Notes: generated by a model not told the origin, from the sequence alone. A stretch of 64,000 nucleotides of DNA from Immersiella caudata (GCA_030512335.1 JAULSU010000007.1:4091243-4155242), one strand, 5' to 3'. Shown: positions 34,192-44,905, numbered from the stretch's first letter. A program made the numbers and translations.

Positions 34192-34511
34192 TGTCAGAAA
34201 GAAAGGGGTTCAAGGGCCTTGGGCTTCCGGTCAGCGAAGCTGACTAGATGCCTGGCACTGCCTGAACGCCAGTCAGCCTCAGCCATGCTGTTGACGAAGC
34301 TGAATCCTACGGAGTGGTCTATAAAGAAGGAGGTTCTGGCTTTCAGCCAGAACCTCAACAATCAACCTCACGCAATACAATCAAGCCATTGCAACCTACA
34401 TCATTTCCACCCATTACAAGGTGCGGTGATTCTGACACAACCTCAAGCAATACAATCAAGCCATTGCAACCACATCATTTCCACCCATTCCAAGGTGCAG
34501 TGTTTCTGACA
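34192..34511 (+). mobile_element. Short inverted-repeat element B, copy 1 (MITE-like)
   Basis: The element starts TGTCAGAAA and ends TTTCTGACA, a perfect 9-base terminal inverted repeat. Inside are a perfect hairpin at 34331-34355 (10-base arms, 5-base loop) and a GTCAGC-GAA-GCTGAC hairpin near 34230. The right end of about 72 bases is tandemly duplicated in this copy (about 34370-34440 and 34441-34511). No coding capacity. I see no obvious target-site duplication. Confidence 0.75.
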
Positions 34512-34801
34512 GGTACTGTACCCCTCCTCGACCGCATTGGGTGCACGGCGTTTCCCGCGAAGAGACCACGGCCAATCAAATCGCGCAAGGGCTGCGGCCA
34601 ATCGCATGCACTTGCACCACACCAGTTGGTTCGATGTCAGGGGGTAGCTATTTTCGACAGCCAGAGTCACGGATCCCAGGAACTGTATGCCACTTTAAAG
34701 CGCCAACAATGGAGCCAGAAATGGAACCCTTCGCGGCCGCTCTTTCTGTCCTCAACTCCTTTCCTTCTTCACACTTGCACCCATCGTCACCATTTCCTGC
34801 T
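34512..34801. other. Spacer between element B copy 1 and a gene relic
   Basis: No feature recognised. Confidence 0.35.
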
Positions 34802-35267
34802 CTAGACTCGCCGCGTTGCCACAAGGGGCGGTGGGGTAGGTTCGGTGACCGCGTTGTAGACTTCTTTCCAGATGAGGGCATCATTATCGTCCGCAATGGC
34901 CGACCTGAGGAGAGGTTTGATGCTGTCGAGGTCGAAGTCGTCGGAGTTGATAGCGGAGTTGAGTCTCGATAGGTCGCTGAAGAGGTTCTTGCCACTGCCG
35001 CTGGAACGGAGCAGGCGAGAGGCGCGAAGGCTTTGCAATGCCAAAAGAAGGTCAATGGTGAGATTCTGGAGGTCTACACGGTGGTTAGAGGGTCATGTCA
35101 AGACCAAGTTGTGGTGTCTTGCCCTCTTGGCCAAGTTGCTCGAGCGCGTCAGGAGTGCAGGATATGTGTGCGCCTTTGCAGATCGAATTGAACGAAGTGC
35201 AGAAGGCATCAAGGCCATTACCAGTAGGATTCTCCTCAATGATCTTCGACTGCGGCTGATTTGTCAT
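34802..35267 (-). pseudogene. N-terminal fragment of a fungal-type protein kinase (FunK1-like) family gene
   Basis: The minus strand starts at the ATG at 35267 and reads about 60 residues (to about 35085). A second segment in another frame follows (about 35057-34802), with LRASRLLRSSGSGKNLFSDL, RLNSAINSDDFD and ALIWKEVYNAVTE-TPPP. That segment is typical of the region N-terminal to the kinase domain in these large fungal proteins. The gap between the two segments is only about 31 bases with GT...AG ends, too short for a normal intron. The frame stops at 34802, before any kinase motif, and element B begins 290 bases further on. I judge it a truncated relic. Confidence 0.6.
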
Positions 35268-35989
35268 GGCGATGGATGCTTAGGATGAGAAACCGAAAGA
35301 AGTCGCAATCGCGCCCGTTTCCTTGGGATTCGCGTCCGACACCAGCCACCGGCAGAAATTCGGGTTAGTCAGCCACACCGCCCAAAAACCCACGGCGACC
35401 GAATAGACCAATAATATTCCCTAATAGTAACCCACATCTGCTGGTTATTTTTCAACCACCTAATGTGGGGCTCATCCTCACACAGGAGACGCACAGGAGA
35501 CGCAAACCGCAAGCGGTTTGCCTAAAGAGCCTTGAGGAACGAAGCTCGGCGACAGGACAAAGTTGAAGGTGTTGGATTGTTGCAAAACTTCGTCGATCCG
35601 ACTGCAACGAAGGAGTTGCTTTTTACCGGCTGACTTTAGGGCGGGGGTTCAGGAATGCCAGGGTCCCATGATGGCGGACACAATGCAGATCTCCAACAGA
35701 GAAGCAAACCGCGAGCGGCTTGCCCATAGAAAGTTTCAGGAACGAAGCTTGGTTTTGACAATTAGTTATGTATTGAGTGTTTGTACGCCTTTCCTCGTTC
35801 CATTCATCACACCTCGTCTTACACGTGAGAAGTTGTTGTTTTGGGTTAGTGCTATCACGTGTATCGCCGGTGCTTTGTCATCCTTGATGAAGCGGGTTGC
35901 TATTCCCGTCTGCCAAAACACGCACTTCACTAAGGCCAATCTCCCATCTTTTCGTTCCTCAACACAAACTCTCGACCCCTAATTGCACC
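35268..35989. repeat. Spacer with a duplicated hairpin motif
   Basis: Two related 60-70 base units, at about 35493-35560 and 35695-35760, each hold an inverted repeat (GCAAACCGC-AA-GCGGTTTGC at 35502-35521, and a slightly diverged version at 35704-35723). Each hairpin is followed by AGGAACGAAGCT. No gene is supported here; this is also the promoter region of the HET gene. Confidence 0.5.
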
Positions 35990-38345
35990 ATGTCTGTGCC
36001 ATACTCAAACATGTCTAAGCTATGCCAGGCTTGTGCGCGATGTTTTGACCATCTCTGGGAGGAAAACCATCACGTCGTCATCAAGTATCATCCGCATAAC
36101 ACAATAAGACTTGTAAAAGAGTATGCTAGACATGGGTGCAGGTTTTGCGATTATATGGCGCTTTTCCTGCGCTTAAACCATCGGGATTTCGATCAGTACG
36201 ACCATGTCCCGTTGCAGGTGTATATTCCAGGCGCGAAGGCATGGAGTAGTTATCGATGGATCCATCTGAATTGGCGCCCGGATTGCACCTGGGAGGAAAT
36301 TAGAATTCCTGGGATTACGGATGGACAAAAGTACAAGTTGACTCAAGTTTGTCATCCATTCGGGGAGAAAGGTGCGTATCATGCTCGACCTGTGTGCTCT
36401 TTGATCATCAAGGATTGATCAAAATTCTAGAAGTCTCGGAAGCAGTTCTAGCCACTTGGAATACCGCGGAGTTTGGTGGAAGGACTAACTCCACATTTTG
36501 CAGGAAATTGGCGGCAAGGTGGTTAACAAACTGTCTAACAGCCCACCCTCATTGTCGACAATCGAGTCACTTGGATCAGCAGCACTTAGACTATATTCGA
36601 TGGGCTCCTACTCGTCTGCTCAGGATTGAGCACCGTGACGCTGGACCGCTAGTCCGTGTGATACATCCAGACAAAGATATGATTGGGCCTCTCGAAGCAT
36701 ACATTACCTTGAGCCACTGCTGGGGAAGCACGCAACCAACTATGTTACTAGAAGGAAATTTACGTTCCTATGAGAATGGTCTTCGTGTGTCACAATTGCC
36801 AAAAACTTTTCGCCATGCAATTGAGGTGTGTGGCTGGTTGAACGGTTAGTATCTCACATGTACACAGTTGAATAAAGCTGACATTTGACATTATCAGTGA
36901 GGCATATCTGGGTAAGACTGCCGATGCTTATTCTTGACAGAAGCTCTAACGATCCATAGATCAATTCTTTATGTATAATTCAGAAACAACCAGGCAACAC
37001 CGATTGGACCAAGGAAGCAAATCGAATGCATGACGTCTACGCCTATGGCCTCCTGAATATCGCGGCTAGCACAGCACCTGACGCTAATGCAGGGCTTTTC
37101 ACAGACCGGGACCCTTACATTTCATGCAAGCCTATTTCAAAACTTAACTTCCCCCGTGGCAACGTTGTTTTCATACCGACGCCGGACATTCTTGCTGGAA
37201 CTATAACTGGTGGGCCTCTGGCCAAGCGTGGATGGGTCCTACAAGAGCAGTTACTTGCCCGCCGAGTACTTCACTTTGGCGACCAACTGTTCTGGGAATG
37301 TGCAGAGATATGGGCTTGCGAAACCATACCTGATGGCCCAACAGACACACTCAGCCTTCTGGGTAGCCCTTGGTACTTCTCAATCCGGCAACGCATTATG
37401 GGAATTATTAGGCCGAGCTTCAACTGGGCCCCATCCGCTCGACAAAAAGCATTGTACACTGTCTGGGACGAGATTTGCATGGAGTATTCCAGGAGAAAAC
37501 TCTCACGACAGAGTGACAAGTTGATCGCATTCAGAGGGATTGTGAAGCATTTCACGTTACTGCTGTCTCCTAGCGACAATAATAGCTATGCTGCAGGTCT
37601 CTGGAAAGGGGATCTCATACCAGGGCTCCTCTGGTACAACGAGAATCCACAGTCTTGTCGTAGAGGGACCAGCGGATGCAGAATTCCTTCTTGGTCATGG
37701 CTCTCGCAAGATAGCGAGATATCCTACTCGTCTAAGGAGAGAAGGTACGGCCATAACCTAGCCAGATTGGAGGGGTTGGACGCTTGTATGCATGGCGCCA
37801 CTGATATTCCAGGAGATTCACACGTCACCGTCTTCGGCATCGTGCGTTCGGGTGTAATTCGCCGCAGTACCGCCCTTCCCGCAACCGATAGCTCATACAT
37901 TGTGCTATTTGACGGCCATGTCGCCTTATCTTCCGGGTATATCTGGGAAGGCACCAACCACGCCAAAATCATACTCGATTTCACAGACACGGCCGAATTA
38001 TGCACCTACTATTTTTTACCGTTGATTCTTTTTGAGGATACGGATCGAAGACGAAAAGTCTTAAACGGCATCATCCTGAGCCGCAACCCAGCAACAGGGG
38101 CTAGTGGATACCACAGAATTGGTTACTTCGAGACAACTGCGTTCATGAGGTTCTTCTACGGAATACGAATCCTATCGCCAAGTGATCTCGCGGCCGGCAA
38201 CCCTTGGGATGCCCTAGAGAATGACATGCAAGTGGACTGCGAGGGAGAGGAGTTCGTGTCTTGGACGCAATTTCAGAAAAGTCCCAGACCGTACCAGGGA
38301 AGAATATTCCAGCCCCTTCATGAAGAGGTGATCACCATACTTTAG
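35990..38345 (+). CDS. HET-domain (heterokaryon incompatibility) protein
   Basis: Four exons (35990-36371, 36431-36844, 36898-36911, 36960-38345) give 731 residues. The HET signature blocks are present in order: YITLSHCWG (218-226), VRHIWINSLCIIQ (266-278) with DW-EA-RM-DVYAYGLLNIAAS after it, and RGWVLQEQLLARRVLHF (from 360). Exon 3 is a 14-base micro-exon that splits the VRHIW motif; without it the domain cannot be read through. An N-terminal Cys-containing segment (CQACARC near residue 12) resembles that of other HET proteins. HET domains trigger cell death in non-self recognition between fungal strains. There is no NACHT, ankyrin or WD repeat C-terminally. The gene appears intact although it sits among relics. 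Confidence 0.9.
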
Positions 38346-38631
38346 GCTGGTTACGAGGCAACTTTGTCGGGGCTCTGCCAAGGTGGCGCTGGAACCGCGC
38401 GGGACGCGGACCACGGTGGTCAACGGGAAAGCGGTCGCCAGCCAATGCGATCCGTACAGCCTGTATGTGCAACTTTCGCGGTGTCGGACGCTGGACGGCG
38501 TCATGCTCGTCTCCAAGGTGCGACAGAGGGATTTCGTCGGCAATATTGTGCCGGAGAACATGACAGCGGCAGAGAAAAGGCTGGAGCAGCTGAGCGATGC
38601 GACCGTTGCAAACGCAGAAACCTGGGACTGA
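38346..38631 (+). pseudogene. C-terminal fragment of a PIF1-like helicase (possibly Helitron-derived)
   Basis: Directly after the HET stop codon the plus strand encodes CDPYSLYVQLSRC and TLDGVMLVSKVRQRDFVGN, then NMTAAEKRLEQLSDAT, ending at TGA 38629-38631. This is the last helicase motif region of fungal PIF1-type helicases, many of which belong to Helitrons. No upstream helicase motifs exist, because the HET gene occupies that sequence. It is therefore a truncated fragment, abutting the HET gene at its 3' side. Confidence 0.7.
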
Positions 38632-38813
38632 TGAAGAAAAAGGAAAGGAAAGGAAGAGGATGATGATGATTTGATTTCGTCTACGTTCTACCTAGTACAA
38701 GATAATAAGACGTGGCTGCGTCGACGGCAAGCCAAAGGTACATGAGACGCGGGAAAAAGGCGGGGCGTGGATGTGGCCCCTCCGCTAAAAACTGCTGTCG
38801 ATCCTAGCCCAGG
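38632..38813. other. Short spacer
   Basis: A-rich and purine-rich start (GGAAAGGAAAGGAAGAGGATGATGATG); nothing else seen. Confidence 0.3.
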
Positions 38814-39511
38814 CTAAGGCTTGGGAAGAACCGACGGTGACTTAGAGAGATCCTCTTCTTCCGTCCAACCAGAGGGGGAGCCCACCGGCGAGTGGCCCTC
38901 CCAGGTTGATGGTTTCAGTTCGTCCCCAGAGGGGGAGGCTGTTCCCGGCGTACCTCGGTTTTCCCCGTAAGTACTAACCTTCACCTCCCAAACCAGCTCC
39001 ACCTCTGAGCCCTCACCTTCCCCTTCGCCCCGGGCCTGCCCACTCCCTCCGAGTTCCCCTTCTGTTTTCCTTCCGTCGAGTTGTGGTGTTGTTGTGGTGT
39101 TGGGGGGGATGGCTTGAGCCGGCCATCCGTCGTCTGAAGAGTCCGAGGATACCTCCTGTCTCCCTACCAGGGCCTCGAGTTTGCCTTGTCCGTCCTGCCG
39201 GATGCAGGAAATTCCCATTTTCTTAAGCTCTAGGATCACTGCGTCTACAGAGGCGACCTCCAGTGCTTCCGAGACTATAGGGTCGGGGTTTTGGGTTCCC
39301 CACTTGACTACCGCTCTGGCCGGGCAGGTAGCGTAGTGGCGTTTCTCGTTGGGGGGGAGGTCTGTTCTTTTTCCAGTAGCTTTCCCCATCCCAAGGCGGG
39401 GGGGCCCTGGCTTCTGGTTTGTCTGGGTTCGTACCTTGGGTCCCACCACCTCCCTACCGATGGGATCCGGTGTCTCCAGAGCTGCACTGTGTTATCTTTC
39501 TCCTCGGGGGT

Positions 39512-39536
39512 GGGGGGGGGGGGGGGGGGGGGGGGG
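39512..39536. repeat. G homopolymer, 25 bases
   Basis: Uninterrupted G run on the plus strand inside the LINE-like relic, preceded by another short G run. It is capable of G-quadruplex formation, and its length may be misassembled. Confidence 0.7.
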
Positions 39537-39665
39537 TGACACGAGCCTCCACCCCGCTACCCCCAAGAACGAAAGTTCCGGCCCCGTCGTAGTGTCTGGA
39601 CTGTGGGTTCTCTGGGGGGCCTCGGGTGGTGTATTCTCCGCTGCTGAGTTTGGCGAAGGTGGTAA

Positions 39666-39686
39666 GGGGGGGGGGGGGGGGGGGGG
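39666..39686. repeat. G homopolymer, 21 bases
   Basis: Second uninterrupted G run, 129 bases after the first and in the same orientation. Confidence 0.7.
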
Positions 39687-40110
39687 CGATGGGCTCCGCT
39701 GTGTAGTAGGTCTGTCCCTGGTCGTCCGTGAAGTAGCGCAATGCGCCATCCGCCGGGCGAGCTCCGGGGTCTTCGTCGTAGATTGAGTGGAGCCTGGACC
39801 ACTTCTTGGGGGGCTCCCGCCAGAGCCTGCGCTCGAGGGAGTGGTTGGGTGGGAGTGTGTGTAGCCGGGCCGCCGCCCCGCACACGTGGTCCTATATGAT
39901 TTCCGTGGGGGCTCGGCCCACCAGCCAGTGCCTTACCGGTGCTGGTGTTGTCCTCCAGACCGGCACTATTTTCGCAAGTGCCTTGGAAGCGCACGCCTGA
40001 ACGGCGTCGATGCTCTGCTGTACTCCTGTGCCCACCGGCCCGCCTCTGCGCCCCTCCTTCTTGAGGCCGGGCCAGAGGGGAAAGGAAGAGGAGTTTCGGC
40101 AGTTCGCGGC

Positions 40111-41138
40111 ATGAATGAAACGCTTGTCGTCGTCACCCAGCAGCGGGGAGTGCCAAGCTAGGAGCGCTCTGCATGGCGAGTGAAGAGGATGGCGAAACAG
40201 AAGTCGACCGAGCTAGTGCGATCAGCCAAGTGGCAGTCGACAGATTGGAATGAGCTACGGAACGATTAGTGGCATCACGTTTGGCAAGAAGTAGTTGGCC
40301 GCTCAATATTATCCTGCTATAACATGTGTTCCCTCCGTGTATGGACAATGGTAAGCAAATGTCGACGCGAGGTCCGGACAGCCGATAGATATCGGAACAT
40401 AGTTTGAGTTGTGACACGCTCACTGTGCTCAGTCGCTGGGTATCTTAAGCTGTCACAATCATATAATTATTTTGAAAATGCCTTGATACAGTAGAGGCCG
40501 AAATCAGTGTCCAGAAATCTCAATGTTCAATCTTTCTCCGCACGAGCCGCTACCCCACTTGTTGTGAGTCACATAGTGCATCGCAGCTTTAGAGCTTCCT
40601 CGGTCAGTGGTTCCGCCTTGTTTCTCCTGCAGCAGTGAAATCACTGCAATTTTAGCACCGCACGAAGAAGCCATCATGTCAGCAATCCGAGATGGTCTGT
40701 GCGCAGAATAAATCCGCGGCCTTGTGGACCGGAAGCCGATTTCGATCGCGACCGTATCACTGCAATTCTTGCCCCGCGCGAGGAGATAAAAGTCATTATG
40801 TCAGCGTTAAAGCCAAGCCGCGATGCACAGAATTGCCTTGCCTTGCGAAAATCTGGGGTCCCTCGTTTGGCTACATTGAACTCCCTCATTTACCTCACCT
40901 TAGCTTTATTTGCCTCGTGCACAGCATTGCATAAATCATGGAGAGAGGCGATGCTATCTTGTGCTAGAATCAAATGGAAACCACGTCACCTGAACAGGCT
41001 GCTTTGGCCGCGGCCTGGCCCCCAATTTTTAGCAGCGCATAAACGGAAGTGGTCGCAGACCGTGGCGCAGCAAACTTGCGACTGCCAGGTCGACCCGTAA
41101 AAAGCTGGCCATTGGTTGCCTCCCTGGATCAAATGCTC
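40111..41138. repeat. Spacer with a diverged duplicated coding-like motif
   Basis: Two stretches, about 40628-40700 and 40756-40835, share ATCACTGCAATT-TTGC-CCGC-CGA-GAG...CATNATGTCAGC. Both can be read in a plus frame as ITAILAP-EE followed by IMSA. They look like an ancient duplication of a coding fragment. Nothing else is recognised in this kilobase. Confidence 0.35.
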
Positions 41139-41145
41139 TATAAAG
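41139..41145 (+). promoter_or_regulatory. TATA box
   Basis: TATAAAG lies 86-92 bases before the ATG at 41231 of the nuclease-like gene. Confidence 0.45.
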
Positions 41146-41230
41146 GAGCGACTAAGGGATCGTCGGCAGCCATTATGATTCTTTCACTGTGAGTGACAAA
41201 CAACTGAGATGTCCCCAACCAGTTTTAGAA

Positions 41231-44200
41231 ATGCCAACCTTAACCGCCGAACAAGTCGCTCGTCGGCAGAAACTCTGCAACAAGTACCGGATTGAGTTTC
41301 TTGGCGAGATAGATCCGTCTAGTTGGCCAGAATGCCACCAAAATACGCTCGCCGACATTGCAGAGGTTGCCAGCAAAAGATACCATGCCTACGCAACCAA
41401 CCCGGCACTTTTTGGAACAGATCCTTGGAAGGTGGAGAGGAAGTCTCATGCCATGGTACTTGTCGAAAACGCTAATCGCAACCACGGGCGTAACGAGCCT
41501 ACTTGGCGCCATGCTTGTGAATCTTTCATCCTCAGCAGGTTATCCTCTGAGGTTTGTTGGTAAGTAAAAAAGCGTCCGCCTTTTTTCTAATATTTGGAAT
41601 TGAGTTACCCCCAGCTAACCCCCCCCTTGTCGTGACTGCCGGAAGCGAGTATGGCGTTCCGAGATCGAAGTCAAGCGAAACGATCGCAGCGGCACTGCAA
41701 TTGCTCTAAGGAACCGGCAAGAAGCTCGGGAGCCCTGCAGCTGTCCAAGAGTTAGACGATCCGTGGATCAGTAAGTTTAGTCCAGCGTGCCCACTCCACC
41801 CACCCACCGTTGTCTCAGCTTCTGATGATTTGCACAGGCTCGAGGCGGTAGGATTGAACCGGATATTCAACTTCCGAGCAGACGAAGAAGTGCACCATGA
41901 TCCAGTAATCACTAAAGAGTTAAGAAAAAGAGAGAGCCCCGATCGAGTGTACGGTCTGAGGAAAACCAGAAATATCGAGCTTCTCCTGTACGACATCGAA
42001 CCTGCCGGACAACCTGGGGTGGGTCAACCATCAGAATTCCCGTCCATAAACCAGCCCATGAATTCCACGGGGGATGAACAGCTCTTTCCGTTTCTGGTTC
42101 TCGAAGCCAAAAGAGGCTCTTCGGATGAGTGGCATGCGATCAACATGCAAACAGCTTTCTGCATCAGGACGTTTCTTGAGACCCAGCAACAGCTATATTC
42201 AGCAGCGAGCGAACGGTCTGAGTGGAAGGAAAGACCTCTTGTATGGTATTTGTCCAACAAGGGAGAGAATTGGCGTCTATGCGCGGCATATACCGAAGAT
42301 GCTCCGGCTGAACCGGATCGTGTTGGGACTACCGTCACCGTAAGTTTGGGTTTTGAGGTCCCTATACACCAATCCAAAAGCTCTAGAGGCTAACATCCAT
42401 GCAGCGTGTCATCGATGTCTGGCACGGCTGTATTTCGACCCGCGATGGCGCTCTGCAGCTCCTCCTCCTTGTCGACTATCTCTTCGACTGGGCGCGGGAT
42501 AAATATCGGGAGGATATCATCCAAGCTTTGAGAATTGTGGCCCATGGAGATAGCGACGCGGTGAGCGGGATTTACCAAGATACTGACATCTTTTCAACCA
42601 ACCCTCTGAGCGTTAGCGGGAGCATCCTCCGTCCCTCTCAGGTCACCGAAACCGACGGTAATCTCGCCAGCTACATTCCGGCACAGGAATCATTTCTGGC
42701 CCTGGACTCACCTGCTGGAGTGGTTCGTCACGCTAGTTTTGTGGAGTCGAGATATTACTGTCTCTACATTACCGCCGACAATGTCGAAACGTTCCTCAAG
42801 GCCTCAACACAGAACAGAGTGAAGGCTATTTGTCGACTTATCCTCCGCCACCTGTCCTCAGCAATACTAATGGACTCGGAGACCTTGGAAGCTGTGGAAG
42901 AGCGGTGGACCGGAGTGTCTCGGTCGGCAGCACCTTCACATCGGCCGCAAGCGCGGGAGCAATTCCACGTGGTCATGTCGTTCACGACATATCTTTCGAC
43001 ACAATGGCATCAAGTACGTGAGCTCTGCGCCATTGCTGTGGCTGGGGATGCTTGGCAAGTCCTCGCGGACGCGGCACAGTTCCGGAGGAACTCGAATCGG
43101 AGGAGACCATGGATATACGGCTACCACGACACGGCTGAATTCATGCGGGTGGTGGAGAAGCTGAAGGCCGGATCTCCTGGACAGATCCTTCATGCTGCTA
43201 TAGGCAGGACGGCCTATCAGATTGTGGAGAGTTCCCTCAGCGGCGACTGTGGCTTGAAAGTTGAAGTGGACGACGGTTTGCTCCGAGACTTGGTTTATTT
43301 CATTTATGCCTGGCTCAAGCGAGGCGGGGCTTTGGAGCCCGATGAACCGTACCTGCGATTATCCAGGAACTTTGATCAGCAGCACCTGGGAGAACACCAC
43401 GTCGACCCGTATCCGCTGATTCAAGAAGACAGCCTCCAAGCTTCCGAGGATGGTTGCGTCTTGATCACGGCCACATGCGAGGCAGGAGACTCTGCCGGCA
43501 GACGCGAAGTTGCTGAACTTTGCGTCTATCTCACCGAGGGTGATCCGGCTGCTGCTCCCGAGCCTGAAGCCCTCGCGGCGATGCTAAAGAAAGCGCTCGA
43601 GACCCGCGATGTCTACCACACGACGAGAACATCCGCCAGAGGACGGGCCTTCTCCTCGTTGTCGCAGCAAGCGAAATCCGACCGCCACGGCTTGCAGAAC
43701 ATACGCGGAACTTACGGGGTCTACAGCCACAATTTTGGCTTTCTCGCCTTGCTTAGAAACCTGGGAGGACGCGAAGCCCCTATCATCCTTGGGTCCCCCC
43801 GATTACCTGACGGATGTGGGTCGTCGCAGCTCTACAAGAGAAACATTTCTCCATGGATAGATCCGCGCTACATCTACAAGAACGGTCCATCTCGAATGTT
43901 TATACTATACAAGCTGTTCACCCGAGAGATTCTCTATTGGAAAGGGATCGCCCAAGAGAGGAAGAAAAATGGTATCTCCTGCTGCCCACTGTGTGCAGCT
44001 CTAGGAGACCACGACACCATGTGCGTGGCTTGCGAGGAGTTTCTGGCCGATGATAACCAGTACCACTGGTTCAGAAACGCCGTTCTTGGAAAACAACCTC
44101 TTCAACTAAACCCTCTATCTGAGGAAGCGCTTAAGACAAGGTTCAAAAACATGAATGAGCATTACCCGGTATTGAGGCACAACATCGCGCCCCGGCCATA

Positions 44201-44501
44201 CGGACCACACCCCGACTATGACGGGAATGCCGACTGGGCTTGGAAGCTCGATTTCTACGCGCCGCTAGAGGACCCGTTCGACGACATCTCCGGGCTGGCT
44301 CTCCAATGGCGGGAATTTAGGCGTTATTGTGACGAAAACCACTCGCATCGTTTCTGGCGTGAAGCACTTCATCCTGGAAACGGAAAGCGTAAACGACCGG
44401 AGGAGTCAGAAGCCGCGGAAGATCGAGGAGCCTCTGGTGACAAACGCGTTGATAGAAACGGTTCCGACGAGGAGGATTCTGATGAAATTGGTTCCGATTA
44501 G
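41231..44501 (+). CDS. Fungal PD-(D/E)XK nuclease-like protein
   Basis: Four exons (41231-41551, 41646-41770, 41838-42339, 42405-44501) give 1,014 residues. Residues 1 to about 420 match a widespread fungal family with a PD-(D/E)XK nuclease-like fold: RVWRSEIEVK, DRVYGLRKTRNIE, FPFLVLEAKRG (Glu238, Lys240), MQTAFCIRTFLETQQ, PLVWYLSNKGENWR and VIDVWHGCISTRDGALQLLL. The long C-terminal part (about 420-1014) is unassigned. It holds two CxxC pairs (CPLC...CVAC) that could bind zinc, and ends in an acidic tail with a GKRKRP nuclear-localisation-like cluster. Intron 1 uses a GTTTGT donor and a GGAAG acceptor; the nearby GTAAGT donor would shift the frame. Whether it cleaves DNA is not known; association with conflict or mobile DNA is inferred. 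Confidence 0.78.
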
Positions 44502-44579
44502 AAGGATCCGAATGGGCATCCTAACGGCTCGTGATGGGGTCCGCTGGAGTGCCATATATAAGGTGATAGGCTAAGTTGT

Positions 44580-44823
44580 TGTCAGAAACACTGCACCTTG
44601 GAATGGGTGAAATTGATGGGGTTGCAATGGCTTTTTTTTTTTTTTGTATTGCTTCTCGAGGTTCTGGCTTTCAGCCAGAACCTCCTTCTTTATAGACCAC
44701 TTCGTAGGATTCAGCTTCGTCGACACCATGGCTGAGGCTGACTGGCGTTCAGGCAGTGCCAGGCATCCGGTCAGCGAAGCTGACCGGAAGCCCAGGGCCC
44801 CTGAACCCCCTTTCTTTCTGACA
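44580..44823 (-). mobile_element. Short inverted-repeat element B, copy 2
   Basis: TGTCAGAAA at the left and TTTCTGACA at the right bound 244 bases, in the opposite orientation to copy 1. The 25-base hairpin and the GTCAGC/GCTGAC hairpin are both preserved. An A-rich tract on the element strand corresponds to the T run at 44632-44645. Confidence 0.75.
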
Positions 44824-44905
44824 TATCCTCCCTGGCACATCCTCCCCGACACATCCTCCCCGACACATCCTCCTGGCATAACCTCCCTGTGACATCCTGT
44901 CTGGC
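44824..44905 (+). repeat. Tandem 14-base repeat (ACATCCTCCCCGAC units)
   Basis: Directly at the edge of element B copy 2 there are four to six imperfect head-to-tail units of ACATCCTCC(C/T)NGNC, extending into ACATCCTGTCTGGC. Confidence 0.6.

Larger units (their letters stand above)
38814..40110 (-). mobile_element. Degenerate non-LTR (LINE-like) retrotransposon fragment with poly-C tracts
   Basis: Reading the minus strand from about 40070, an interrupted frame gives SIDAVQACASKALAKIVPVW, TTPAPVRHWLVGRAPTE, one in-frame stop, and AARLHTLPPNHSLERRLW. That is the pattern found C-terminal to the reverse transcriptase of fungal LINEs (K-TTP-A-L--G-P, then AARLH-L-P-HPL). The frame continues to the poly-C tracts at 39686-39666 and 39536-39512, which encode poly-Pro and probably shift the frame. 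A further 211-residue frame (39449-38814) is low-complexity and not recognised. The piece lacks the catalytic RT block, so it is a relic. Confidence 0.5.

Noticed and set aside
34365..34511. CRISPR-like direct repeats
   Set aside because: There are only two units, they are part of a transposon-like element, and CRISPR arrays do not occur in fungal nuclear DNA.
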